Shown here in pieces: positions 1 to 8,243 of a DNA stretch of 58,673 nt. The stretch's first letter is position 1. The number at the start of each line of letters is the position of its first letter. This DNA is from Pseudoflavonifractor sp. (GTDB lineage Bacteria > Bacteroidota > Bacteroidia > Bacteroidales > Muribaculaceae). The notes under the pieces were generated by a model, which did not search any database, was not told where the DNA came from, and saw nothing but the letters and a program-made list of their open reading frames with translations. The DNA lies in NCBI GenBank assembly GCA_023667145.1, contig JAMPAQ010000001.1, forward strand, positions 922,139 through 980,811. The letters are read 5' to 3'. The translations under genes were made by a program, and so were the position numbers.

Positions 1-61
1 ATCTAAGAGGAATGCAATTTTTGCCTCATTTTATTTGGATTTTAATATAGTTCGTTGTTTA

Positions 62-90
62 TTCACATTAGTTATTAAACGACCTCTTAA
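62..90. repeat. 29-bp dispersed inverted repeat, left copy
   Basis: This stretch matches the reverse complement of 36680-36708 at 28 of 29 positions. The flanks on both sides are unrelated. It lies in the gene-free region before the amidase. It may be the end of a lost insertion element or a dispersed small repeat; the sequence alone does not decide. Confidence 0.6.
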
Positions 91-169
91 TGTTGTCCTT
101 TTTTTCTATATATAACATCGTTAGGGATAAAAAGTGGATGATGTGGGTTATTGTTAGTTGGTTATTTAG

Positions 170-177
170 TACATTTG
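170..177 (+). promoter_or_regulatory. Promoter -7 element of the amidase gene
   Basis: TACATTTG is an exact match to the Bacteroidetes -7 consensus TAnnTTTG. No good TTTG is seen at the usual -33 spacing, so only the -7 half is supported. Transcription would begin around 184, which leaves the GTG at 194 and the ATG at 215 as possible starts and favours the ATG. Confidence 0.45.
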
Positions 178-214
178 CATACTTTTTGACCTCGTGTGGT
201 CGGGAAGTAGACAG

Positions 215-1450
215 ATGATATCGCGCTTTTACAAGATCGTAACAGTTGTCATTGTGTTGATGGTGGTGGCATTGAATGTCGCGGCCAAGGAGTTTGTTGT
301 GGTCATTGATGCCGGACACGGAGGGCATGACCATGGCGCTATTGATAATGGAGTCAGAGAGAAAAACATCAACCTCGGGGTTGCCTTGAAGCTCGGCGAG
401 CTGATAAAGAAGCGGCATAAGGATGTGAAAGTCGTCTATACACGTGACGATGACCACTTCTTGTCATTGCAGGAGCGGGCAAATGTGGCCAATCGTGCCG
501 GTGGCGATTTGTTCATCTCAATTCATACCAATTCGGTGGATGCCAAGTCGAAGAATCGCAGTACGGTCAAGGGTGCGTCGACATATACGCTTGGATTGCA
601 CCGCACCGCAGAGAACCTTGCCGTGGCAAAGCGCGAGAATTCGGTGATGATGCTTGAAAAGGACTACACGGAGACTTATTGCGGCTTTGACCCGAACTCG
701 ACCGAGAGCTATATAATGTTTGAACTCAATCAAAACAAGCATATAGAGCAGAGTGTGCGGTTTGCCCAGGCGGTACAAGATGGCTTGTCGACGGAGGCAT
801 CCCGTGTAGACAAGGGTGTCCGTCAGGCCGGATTTTGGGTGCTTGCGGCTACCGGTATGCCGGCGGTCCTTGTGGAACTGGATTTCATTTGCAATCCGGC
901 CTCGGCGCGTTTCTTAGGGTCATCGGACGGTCAACAAAAACTTGCAAAAGGTATCTGCAAGGCATTCGATGATTACAAGGACAGCTATGACAAGCAGCTT
1001 GAGGCCACGCGGCAATCACCGTCGGGCATGAAGTCAAAGAGTGGTAAAAAGGATAAGGATAAGGATAAGGAACGCCGTAAGAAAAAGGACACGGTCAATG
1101 ATGGCGATGCCGCCAACAAGGTGTTGGAATCTGCATCTGTCCCGGATAGCAAGGACTCTGCCAAGTATGAGGCTGCAACGGAGACTGCTCCCGCTGGAGC
1201 GGACACCGATGTAGACAAAGGAACATGGTACAAGGTACAGTTTATCGCCGATTCCGAACCTATAAAGGATGGTTCGACGAGATTTAAGGGTCTTGAGCCT
1301 GTGGGCCATTATTATGAGAAAGGTCTGCATAAGTACACATACGGAACTTACCGCACTTGGGATGAGGCCAAGAAGTCAATGATGAGGGTGCGCAAGAAAT
1401 TTCCCGAGGCATTCATCATCACGGTGAAAGACGGGAAGCGTATAAAATAG
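215..1450 (+). CDS. N-acetylmuramoyl-L-alanine amidase (Amidase_3) with C-terminal SPOR-like domain
   Basis: This is a periplasmic zinc amidase that cleaves the stem peptide from N-acetylmuramic acid, as AmiC does during cell separation. A signal peptide covers residues 1-24. The Amidase_3 fold shows the expected zinc ligands and catalytic glutamate: H35 in DAGHGG, E49, H107 in SIHTN and E221 in VLVELDF. A lysine-rich linker (about 270-290) leads to a C-terminal domain (about 340-411) whose WYKVQF and YKYTYG pattern resembles the SPOR-like peptidoglycan-binding domain of Bacteroidales amidases. The frame is open back to a GTG at 194, but the ATG at 215 begins directly with the signal peptide and is preferred. 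The mlaD-like gene follows 24 bp downstream, suggesting a shared envelope operon. Confidence 0.9.
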   Translation: MISRFYKIVTVVIVLMVVALNVAAKEFVVVIDAGHGGHDHGAIDNGVREKNINLGVALKLGELIKKRHKDVKVVYTRDDDHFLSLQERANVANRAGGDLFISIHTNSVDAKSKNRSTVKGASTYTLGLHRTAENLAVAKRENSVMMLEKDYTETYCGFDPNSTESYIMFELNQNKHIEQSVRFAQAVQDGLSTEASRVDKGVRQAGFWVLAATGMPAVLVELDFICNPASARFLGSSDGQQKLAKGICKAFDDYKDSYDKQLEATRQSPSGMKSKSGKKDKDKDKERRKKKDTVNDGDAANKVLESASVPDSKDSAKYEAATETAPAGADTDVDKGTWYKVQFIADSEPIKDGSTRFKGLEPVGHYYEKGLHKYTYGTYRTWDEAKKSMMRVRKKFPEAFIITVKDGKRIK

Positions 1451-1474
1451 AAATAATCAAACTAAGTATAGCGA

Positions 1475-2377
1475 ATGAAAAAGAAGTTTTCAAAGGAGGT
1501 GTTAATCGGGCTTTCGGTTTTGATTGCCGGATTGGCTCTGTTTTTCGGAATCAATTATCTGAAGGGTATCAACCTGTTCAAGGCCGCTAATTATTATTAT
1601 GTATCCTATACCAACGTAAGTGGTCTTGCTGTCTCGGCTCCCGTGACGTTGAACGGTTATCAGGTTGGTCTTGTCAGGGAGATAGAATATGAGTATGACA
1701 ACCCAGGACACGTGAAGGTTGAGCTTAGCCTCGACCGTAAGCTGAACATCCCGGCGGGAACGGAGGCTGTGATTGAGTCGGATATGCTCGGCACGGCCTC
1801 GATCGCATTGAAGTTTACCGACAATGCCAAGTTTCACAACGTCGGCGACAAGTTAATAGGAGTGGTATCATCGGGGCTGATGGACAATGTCAACAATGAG
1901 TTGATGCCAAACATCGTAGCGGTGCTTCCCAAGGTTGACTCCATCCTTACGGCTCTAAACGCCGTGGTTGCCGATCCCGCGCTGCTCCAGTCGGTGCAGC
2001 GGCTCAGCGCTATCACCGCAAACCTTGAGAAAAGCACGGCACAGCTTGCCGGGATGATGAATTCGACTGTCCCCGGCGTGATGACCAATGTAAAGGAACT
2101 GTCGGTCAATCTCAACACAATATCCAGCGACCTCACCGAACTGTCAGGACAGCTGAAGGACCTCCCGATTGACTCGACGATGCAAAATGTATATGACATC
2201 ACCCAAAATGTCAATGACCTTACATCGCGTCTCCAGGACAACAACTCCACGCTCGGTCTGCTGATGAATGACACGCAGTTGTACGACAATATGAACAGTG
2301 CCGTAAGCAGTCTCGACTCATTGTTGATTGACGTGAAAAAGAACCCCAAGCGTTACATCTCGATCAAGCTGCTGTAG
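1475..2377 (+). CDS. MlaD/MCE family lipid-transport protein
   Basis: This is an MCE-domain protein, the periplasmic substrate-binding part of Mla-type ABC systems that move phospholipids between the two membranes. One membrane anchor spans about residues 8-27 (VLIGLSVLIAGLALFFGI). A single MCE domain follows at about 36-115, with the typical VSGLAVSAPVTLNGYQVG and DMLGTASIAL segments. The remainder is a long helical region likely to form a coiled coil, ending in the usual Bacteroidetes MlaD tail KNPKRYISIKLL. The permease and ATPase partners (MlaE, MlaF) are not in this window, so they must be encoded elsewhere. It lies 24 bp after the amidase gene and is followed by a terminator at 2464-2514. 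Confidence 0.88.
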   Translation: MKKKFSKEVLIGLSVLIAGLALFFGINYLKGINLFKAANYYYVSYTNVSGLAVSAPVTLNGYQVGLVREIEYEYDNPGHVKVELSLDRKLNIPAGTEAVIESDMLGTASIALKFTDNAKFHNVGDKLIGVVSSGLMDNVNNELMPNIVAVLPKVDSILTALNAVVADPALLQSVQRLSAITANLEKSTAQLAGMMNSTVPGVMTNVKELSVNLNTISSDLTELSGQLKDLPIDSTMQNVYDITQNVNDLTSRLQDNNSTLGLLMNDTQLYDNMNSAVSSLDSLLIDVKKNPKRYISIKLL

Positions 2378-2463
2378 GCTTGACATGCCGCGCTCCGGGA
2401 GTGTTCCCCGGGAGTTGTCGGGAGAAAATGTGCTAATTTAGATTGAGTCTAAATAACGAGTTT

Positions 2464-2514
2464 GGCCGGATTGCCGCTGTATTCCTTTGGAAGTATTGGT
2501 AATTCGGCCTTTTT
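2464..2514 (+). terminator. Rho-independent terminator after the mlaD-like gene
   Basis: Arms GGCCGGATT (2464-2472) and AATTCGGCC (2501-2509) pair with one G-U wobble around a 28-nt loop, followed directly by five T. It ends the amidase-mlaD unit before dnaA. Confidence 0.6.
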
Positions 2515-2759
2515 AGCGACTTGACCGCTTATCGTATGATTGGAGATGTTAAATCGTCCGGCTGTCAATATGTTTGACACCAAAGGTTTAGGCGCGGGAA
2601 AAGCCTAAATGTTAACATTTTCGGGTATGTCTGATATAAAAAACTGATTTTCAGTATAGTTGTGGATATATTATAATTTCCAAATATTTTGGAGATTGTT
2701 TTTGAAAAAAAATAGTCTCAATTTTGTATTGAAAAGTTTAGCCTTACGAATTATACTCA
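2515..2759 (+). promoter_or_regulatory. AT-rich dnaA upstream region with hairpin and one DnaA-box-like site
   Basis: No gene is seen here. A 7-bp stem TTTAGGC/GCCTAAA sits at 2587-2609. TGTGGATAT at 2661-2669 differs by one base from the complement of the DnaA box TTATCCACA, which would fit dnaA autoregulation. The last 100 bp are very AT-rich. No cluster of DnaA boxes is visible, so this is not called as oriC. No clear TAnnTTTG promoter was found close to the start codon. Confidence 0.35.
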
Positions 2760-4151
2760 ATGGAAATGACTCACATCCAGATGTGGGAAAGTTGCTTGAA
2801 AATATTTCAGGACAATCTTCCCCCGGAACAATACGACACCTGGTTCAGGCCGGTGGTGCCGTTGAGCTACGAGAATGGTAGCTTGACGGTCGGCGTGCCT
2901 TCGCCATTCTTTGTCGAGCAGTTTGAAGAGCGGTACATCAATCTCCTCAGGGTGACCCTGAAGAAGGTGTACGGTCCCAATGTGCAGTTGTTTTACCGAT
3001 ATAATCAGATTGGAAAAGACCCCTCGTCGAGAGTCACGATGGGGAGTTCAAATCCAAGTCCCGTCGTGGCCCCGCGCCAAGGCGTTGTAACGGCTAATCC
3101 TTTTCAGCAGCCCGAGGTCAGGGAGGAGGTGGATTCACAACTCAATCCTCACTACACCTTTGAGAATTATTGCGGCAGTATCAGCAACAAGATAGCACGT
3201 TCGATAGGTGAGGCGATAGCTACCAATCCCAAGTGCAAGACGTTCAACCCGTTGTTTGTCTTCGGGCCGAGTGGTGTGGGCAAGACCCATCTTATACAGG
3301 CCATAGGTATACGCATCAAGGAGACAAATCCGCAGAGCCGGGTGCTCTACATAACGGCGCGTCTGTTTGAGAGCCAGTACACGGCGGCTGTGGCCAAGAA
3401 GCGCATCAACGACTTCATAAGTTTCTATCAGAGCATTGACGTGCTGATTGTCGATGATATTCAGGACTTTATCGGCAAACCGGCCACGCAGAATACATTC
3501 TTCCACATATTCAATCACTTGCATCTCAACCAGAAGCAGCTGATATTGTCGAGCGATTGCCGTCCGTCACAGATGGAAGGTATGGAGGCCCGGTTGCTGA
3601 CACGGTTCAAGTGGGGAATGACTGCCGAACTTGAACGGCCCGACTATGACCTGCGCAAGAGCGTGTTGACGCAGAAAGCGACTCAGGATGGACTTGAGAT
3701 ACCGGCTGAGGTGCTTGAGTATATCGCGGCCAATGTGACAGACAGTATCCGCGAGCTTGAGGGCATAGTGGTGTCGCTGATGGCTCATGCAACGGTGCTC
3801 AATCAGGAGATCACGCTCGACCTTGCCCGCAATGTGCTTGCCAACTCTGTCAAGATTACCCGCCGTCAAGTCAACTTTGAGATGATAGTCAACTCGGTTA
3901 GCTCTCACTACAACATTGATTCAGACCTGATATTCACTAAGAACCGCAAGCGCGAAATCTCGGATGCACGTCAGATGGTGATGTATCTTGCCAAGAAGCA
4001 CGTCAAGATGCCGCTTACGGCTATCGGTACGCGTCTGTCACGCACACATGCCACTGTGCTGCACGCGTGTAAGACGATTGAGGAGCGGCTTCCTGTCGAG
4101 AAGTCACTTCAAGATGATGTCACGAAGATTGAGGCAGCGTTGATGAGCTGA
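2760..4151 (+). CDS. dnaA: Chromosomal replication initiator protein DnaA
   Basis: This is the AAA+ ATPase that binds DnaA boxes, opens oriC and loads the replicative helicase. The 463-aa length is normal. Domain I (about 1-85, MWESCLKIFQDNLPPEQYDTWF region) is followed by a linker. The AAA+ core carries Walker A GPSGVGKTH (about 169-177) and Walker B VLIVDDIQ (about 227-234). Domain IV ends in the DnaA signature helix with HATVLHACKTIEER. The conserved aspartate of the usual RDHxTV motif is threonine here (R428-T429-H430). The ATG at 2760 is chosen because it gives the usual short N-terminus before MWESC; the next ATG is at codon 3. The gene is followed after 135 bp by a small protein with a clamp-binding tail. 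Confidence 0.97.
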   Translation: MEMTHIQMWESCLKIFQDNLPPEQYDTWFRPVVPLSYENGSLTVGVPSPFFVEQFEERYINLLRVTLKKVYGPNVQLFYRYNQIGKDPSSRVTMGSSNPSPVVAPRQGVVTANPFQQPEVREEVDSQLNPHYTFENYCGSISNKIARSIGEAIATNPKCKTFNPLFVFGPSGVGKTHLIQAIGIRIKETNPQSRVLYITARLFESQYTAAVAKKRINDFISFYQSIDVLIVDDIQDFIGKPATQNTFFHIFNHLHLNQKQLILSSDCRPSQMEGMEARLLTRFKWGMTAELERPDYDLRKSVLTQKATQDGLEIPAEVLEYIAANVTDSIRELEGIVVSLMAHATVLNQEITLDLARNVLANSVKITRRQVNFEMIVNSVSSHYNIDSDLIFTKNRKREISDARQMVMYLAKKHVKMPLTAIGTRLSRTHATVLHACKTIEERLPVEKSLQDDVTKIEAALMS

Positions 4152-4251
4152 CCGCGCTTTCGTGTGATGACACTGCTGAGGCGCTGACCATGCTGTCGCG
4201 CTTTCCGAATTGTTAACATATCCGTGCCAATATGTCGCCCAGATGTATCGC

Positions 4252-4259
4252 TACATTTG
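4252..4259 (+). promoter_or_regulatory. Promoter -7 element of the 80-aa protein gene
   Basis: TACATTTG matches TAnnTTTG exactly, 27 bp before the start codon. A weak -33 candidate, TATG, lies at 4231-4234 with 17-bp spacing. This suggests the small gene has its own promoter, separate from dnaA. Confidence 0.45.
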
Positions 4260-4286
4260 TAGCGTAATCATTAAGGCGACTTTTCT

Positions 4287-4529
4287 ATGGATACTATCAA
4301 CAGATCGGATGTTATTTTTGCGACACTCATGCAGCAAGGCCGTCAGGTGGTCAGCATACAGATAAGCGGCATCACCTCCATAGCCGAGGTGATGCGCAAG
4401 ATATACGGGCAGGTAAAGGATTGCATAGGACTCGCGACCCTGATGTTGCGCAACGGCACGCAGGGCTGGGCGCGGCGTCAGACAATAGTGCTGAAGCCAG
4501 TGGAGGCCGTTCAGCTGTCACTGTTCTGA
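4287..4529 (+). CDS. Small protein with C-terminal sliding-clamp binding motif QLSLF
   Basis: I do not recognise the family. The protein is 80 aa, with no signal peptide or membrane helix, and mixed alpha/beta-looking content. Its last five residues are QLSLF, immediately before the stop. This is an exact match to the bacterial beta-clamp binding consensus QL[SD]LF seen in translesion polymerases, polymerase II, MutS-type proteins and (as QLSLPL) in Hda. The gene lies 135 bp downstream of dnaA on the same strand with its own -7 element. A role in regulating initiation, in clamp inhibition or in handing a partner to the clamp is inferred, not shown. Its last 12 bp overlap the 3' end of the convergent nitroreductase gene. 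Confidence 0.75.
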   Translation: MDTINRSDVIFATLMQQGRQVVSIQISGITSIAEVMRKIYGQVKDCIGLATLMLRNGTQGWARRQTIVLKPVEAVQLSLF

Positions 4530-5300
4530 CGGCTGGTCGGATGCGGTATCGGGAAATGCAAATCCCTGCCTCTCGATAAAGTCGTAGTATATATTGGAGA
4601 AATATTCGTTGTTCTTACGCGGATACCTGATGTCGGTGAAAACCTGTGCGAGTGTATCCTTGCCATTCTCGGCGATGAATACGGCGCTGTCGGGTCTGGC
4701 CTCTTTCTCGCGGTAGGCCTGGTCAATGTCGGAGGGTGAGTAGTCCTTGTAGGTCTCGTTGTGGAGGATTGCGTCGAGCGGCAGACGGTCGCTTGTCTCG
4801 GGCAGGGTGGCCGGATAGCCTAACGTCAGGGTTGTGACGGGGACAACGTGGGAGGGGAGACGGAGCGCACGGGCTATGTCGGGGGCATTGTAGGTAGTCG
4901 TGCCGAGGTAGCAGCAGCCGATGCCACGCAGCTCGGCGATGGTGCATATCTGTTGGGCGAGGATGGTGGCATCAAGGAGGGCGGTGATGAAGGATTGGAA
5001 ATTGTCATATCCGGGGATGGCATCACGTTGACGGCACCATTTGTTGAATCGGTTGAAATCGGCGCAGATTGTCAACACGACACTGCATGAGGTGACCGTC
5101 GGTTGGTTAAAATGGGCAGGTGCGAGTGCTTTCTTTCCCTCGGATGAGCGCGTGGCTATCACCGAATACAGCTGCATGTTCCCGGTGGTGGGTGCATGGG
5201 TGGCCGAGTCGATAATCAGATGCAGCTCCTCATCCGAGATCTCACGGTCTGAGTAACTCCTGACGGTGCGCCGGTTGTTGAAATAATCTATGGTATTCAT
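4518..5300 (-). CDS. Nitroreductase family FMN-dependent oxidoreductase
   Basis: This is an NfsA/FRP-type nitroreductase that would use FMN and NAD(P)H to reduce nitro or quinone compounds in the cytoplasm. The N-terminus shows the family pattern NRRTVRSYSDREISDEEL and SATHAPTTGNMQLYS, contributing the FMN-phosphate site. IGCCYLGTTTYNAP and TLGYPATLPE correspond to the later FMN-binding segments. At 260 aa it has a C-terminal tail typical of NfsA-like members. The true substrate cannot be read from the sequence. It is a single gene with its own promoter and converges on the 80-aa protein gene with a 12-bp overlap. Confidence 0.88.
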   Translation of the reverse strand: MNTIDYFNNRRTVRSYSDREISDEELHLIIDSATHAPTTGNMQLYSVIATRSSEGKKALAPAHFNQPTVTSCSVVLTICADFNRFNKWCRQRDAIPGYDNFQSFITALLDATILAQQICTIAELRGIGCCYLGTTTYNAPDIARALRLPSHVVPVTTLTLGYPATLPETSDRLPLDAILHNETYKDYSPSDIDQAYREKEARPDSAVFIAENGKDTLAQVFTDIRYPRKNNEYFSNIYYDFIERQGFAFPDTASDQPSEQ

Positions 5301-5323
5301 AAATTAGAGTGTTTTGCTGCCGT

Positions 5324-5355
5324 CAAAATTAGTAATATCGAAGTTAAGTTGCAAA
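5324..5355 (-). promoter_or_regulatory. Promoter of the nitroreductase gene
   Basis: On the minus strand TTTG (5352-5355), 20 bp and TAATTTTG (5324-5331) match the Bacteroidetes consensus exactly. The start codon is about 20 nt downstream of the -7 element. Confidence 0.65.
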
Positions 5356-5571
5356 TCAAGTTTTGGGAAATTTTGAACAGTGGTCAAAATAGCTATCGCA
5401 TTGTCTCATAGAGACCTATCGTTTGCTAATGGAAAACTTATCAACAATTTGGATTTTTGTAGTTTTATAATTTGGCCGAAACATGTTTTTTTTGAAAATT
5501 TGCAGTGTGATTCTTTAGGCTGACTTTTCAAACATGGATTAAAGAATTAAACACTTAACAGATATATTATC

Positions 5572-8100
5572 GTGGAAAATAGCGCATACACCTACGATGA
5601 TGCCTATAAGGCGTCATTGGAGTATTTTGGAGGTGATGAGCTTGCCGCCCGCGTGTGGGTGAGCAAGTATGCCCTCAAGGATTCTTTTGGCAACATCTAT
5701 GAGCGTACTCCCGACGACATGCACCATCGCATAGCGTCGGAGATTGCGAGAATAGAGAACAAGTATCCAAATCCCATGGGGGAGGAGGAGGTATTCGGGC
5801 TGATGCGCGACTTCCGGTATATAGTACCCCAGGGAAGTCCGATGTCGGGAATCGGAAACAATTACCAGGTCGGATCGTTGAGCAACTGTTTTGTGATCGG
5901 TCTTGAGGGCAATCCCGACTCTTACGGCGGGGTGATCAAGATTGATGAGGAGCAGGTGCAGCTGATGAAGCGGCGCGGTGGAGTGGGGCATGACCTCACG
6001 CACATCCGTCCCAAAGGTACGCCGGTAAAGAACTCCGCGCTGACATCCACCGGCCTTGTGCCGTTTATGGAGCGATATTCCAACTCCACCCGCGAGGTGG
6101 CCCAGGACGGTCGTCGCGGGGCGTTGATGCTGACAGTCAGCATCAAGCACCCCGACTCGGAGGCGTTTATTGATGCCAAGATGACCGAGGGAAAGGTTAC
6201 CGGGGCCAATGTGTCGGTGCGTATAGACGATGAGTTCATGCAGGCCGCAGTAGATGGCCGGCCTTACAAGCAGACATATCCGGCAGAGGGTACCAATCCG
6301 ATGATAGAAAAGGAGATTGATGCCACGGCTCTATGGGGGAAGATAGTGCACAACGCGTGGAAATCGGCTGAGCCGGGTGTCTTGTTTTGGGATACGATAA
6401 CACGGGAATCGGTGCCTGACTGCTATGCCGACCTTGGTTTCCGCACCATCTCGACTAATCCCTGTGGCGAGATACCCCTGTGTCCCTACGACAGCTGCCG
6501 CCTGTTGGCCATCAATCTGTACAGCTATGTGAAAAACCCGTTCACCCCACAGGCCGAGTTTGATTTTGACCTTTTTGCGAAGCATGTGGCAAAGGCACAG
6601 CGTATCATGGACGATATCATCGACCTTGAGATGGAGAAGATTGACACCATACTTGAGAAGATTGAGAGTGACCCCGAGACCGATGAGGTGAAGCAGACAG
6701 AGCGTCATCTGTGGCAGAAGATCAGGGCCAAGACCCTCAAGGGACGGCGTACCGGTGTCGGCACGACAGCCGAGGGGGACATGCTTGCCGCGCTCGGGTA
6801 TCAGTACGGCTCACCCGAGGCTACCGATTTCTCGGTAAAGGTCCACAAGGCTCTCGCTATCGCGGCCTATGGGTCGTCGGTTGAGCTTGCCAAGGAGCGT
6901 GGCGCGTTTGAGATTTTTGATGCCGAACGCGAGAAAAACAATCCCTACATAAACCGTCTGCGTGAGGCTGCCCCCGGGATGTATGAGGAGATGGTAAAGT
7001 ATGGACGACGCAATATAGCGTGCCTCACGATAGCTCCGACCGGCACCACCAGCCTGATGACGCGCACGACGTCGGGCATAGAGCCAGTGTTCCTGCCTGT
7101 CTACAAGCGCCGCCGCAAGGTCAACCCCAACGATGCGGAGGTCAGGGTGGATTATGTCGATGAGACCGGGGATGCCTTTGAGGAGTATATCGTGTATCAC
7201 CCGAAGTTTGTCGATTGGATGAAGATAAATGGCATAGAGGTGCGCGATGACTACTCACAGGAGGAGCTTGATGCCCTCGTGACACGCTCGCCCTATCACA
7301 AGGCGACCTCAAACGATGTCGACTGGATGGAGAAGGTGAGGATGCAGGGCCGAGTGCAGCAGTGGGTCGACCACTCGATATCCGTCACTATCAACCTGCC
7401 ATCGGATGTGACCGAGGAGCTTGTCGGAAAACTATATGTCGAGGCATGGCGCTCCGGCTGCAAGGGATGCACGGTCTATCGCGACGGGTCGCGGTCGGGA
7501 GTGCTCATAGCATTGGAGAAGAAAAAGGAAGCGCCTGTAGCGGAGGCGGCGCATGTGGCCAAACGTCCCATAGAGCTTGAGGCCGATGTCGTGAGGTTCC
7601 AGAACAACAAGGAAAAATGGATTGCATTTGTCGGCCTCATAGACGGACGACCGTATGAGATTTTCACAGGTCTGGCCGATGATGAGGATGGAATATTCTG
7701 TCCCAAGTCAGTGACACATGGCAAGATTATCAAGGCTATAGACGAAAAGGGAAACAAGCGCTATGACTTCCAGTTCATCAACAAGCGCGGATATAAGACT
7801 ACGATAGAGGGTCTGAGCGACAAGTTCAATCCCGAGTATTGGAACTATGCCAAGCTCATCTCGGGTGTGCTGCGTTACGGTATGCCGATTGACCAGGTGT
7901 TGAAGCTCGTCGGCGGTCTCGAACTCGACAGCCAGTCAATCAACACGTGGAAGATGGGTGTCGAGCGTGCCCTCAAGAAGTATCTCCCCAACGGTACCAA
8001 GGCAAGCGGACAGCGTTGTCCCAACTGCGGGCAGGAGTCGCTGATTTATCAGGAGGGATGTCTCATCTGTACGTCATGCGGAACCTCAAAATGCGGATAA
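5572..8100 (+). CDS. nrdJ: Adenosylcobalamin-dependent (class II) ribonucleoside-diphosphate reductase
   Basis: This enzyme reduces ribonucleotides to deoxyribonucleotides using adenosylcobalamin to generate the thiyl radical, so it works with or without oxygen. Visible family motifs are SLSNCFVIG (first redox cysteine), RRGGVGHDLTHIRPKG, the active-site NPCGEIPLCPYDSCRL, APTGTTSL and the finger-like TSGIEPVFLPVYKRR. A C-terminal extension ends in a zinc-ribbon-like pair, CPNCGQ and CLICTSCGTSKC, presumably the redox shuttle. The start is GTG; no in-frame ATG precedes it without a stop. The 271-bp upstream region shows no B12 box, so no cobalamin riboswitch is called. A hairpin terminator follows at 8141. 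Confidence 0.93.
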   Translation: MENSAYTYDDAYKASLEYFGGDELAARVWVSKYALKDSFGNIYERTPDDMHHRIASEIARIENKYPNPMGEEEVFGLMRDFRYIVPQGSPMSGIGNNYQVGSLSNCFVIGLEGNPDSYGGVIKIDEEQVQLMKRRGGVGHDLTHIRPKGTPVKNSALTSTGLVPFMERYSNSTREVAQDGRRGALMLTVSIKHPDSEAFIDAKMTEGKVTGANVSVRIDDEFMQAAVDGRPYKQTYPAEGTNPMIEKEIDATALWGKIVHNAWKSAEPGVLFWDTITRESVPDCYADLGFRTISTNPCGEIPLCPYDSCRLLAINLYSYVKNPFTPQAEFDFDLFAKHVAKAQRIMDDIIDLEMEKIDTILEKIESDPETDEVKQTERHLWQKIRAKTLKGRRTGVGTTAEGDMLAALGYQYGSPEATDFSVKVHKALAIAAYGSSVELAKERGAFEIFDAEREKNNPYINRLREAAPGMYEEMVKYGRRNIACLTIAPTGTTSLMTRTTSGIEPVFLPVYKRRRKVNPNDAEVRVDYVDETGDAFEEYIVYHPKFVDWMKINGIEVRDDYSQEELDALVTRSPYHKATSNDVDWMEKVRMQGRVQQWVDHSISVTINLPSDVTEELVGKLYVEAWRSGCKGCTVYRDGSRSGVLIALEKKKEAPVAEAAHVAKRPIELEADVVRFQNNKEKWIAFVGLIDGRPYEIFTGLADDEDGIFCPKSVTHGKIIKAIDEKGNKRYDFQFINKRGYKTTIEGLSDKFNPEYWNYAKLISGVLRYGMPIDQVLKLVGGLELDSQSINTWKMGVERALKKYLPNGTKASGQRCPNCGQESLIYQEGCLICTSCGTSKCG

Positions 8101-8140
8101 TGCGGTAAAAATCTGCCGTAAAACATACCTCTGCGATATG

Positions 8141-8183
8141 AAAGGCCGACTCTCCGAAAAAAAATGGAGAATTGGCCTTTTAT
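8141..8183 (+). terminator. Terminator after nrdJ
   Basis: AAAGGCC and TCTCC pair with GGAGA and GGCCTTT around an A-rich loop, followed by a T-rich run. Confidence 0.75.
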
Positions 8184-8243
8184 TTGTAAAATTCTTATTA
8201 CTTTTATCTTAAAATTGAAAACCCATAATTTATTACCTTATTT

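Noticed and set aside
194..214. GTG start extending the amidase by seven codons
   Set aside because: The ATG at 215 starts directly at a normal signal peptide; the extension adds no feature.
2378..2759. Replication origin upstream of dnaA
   Set aside because: Only one imperfect DnaA box is seen and no repeat cluster; dnaA position alone does not mark oriC in Bacteroidales.
5301..5571. Cobalamin riboswitch upstream of nrdJ
   Set aside because: No B12-box-like core or long structured leader is visible. A single TTATCAACA at 5438 is too weak to call as a DnaA box.
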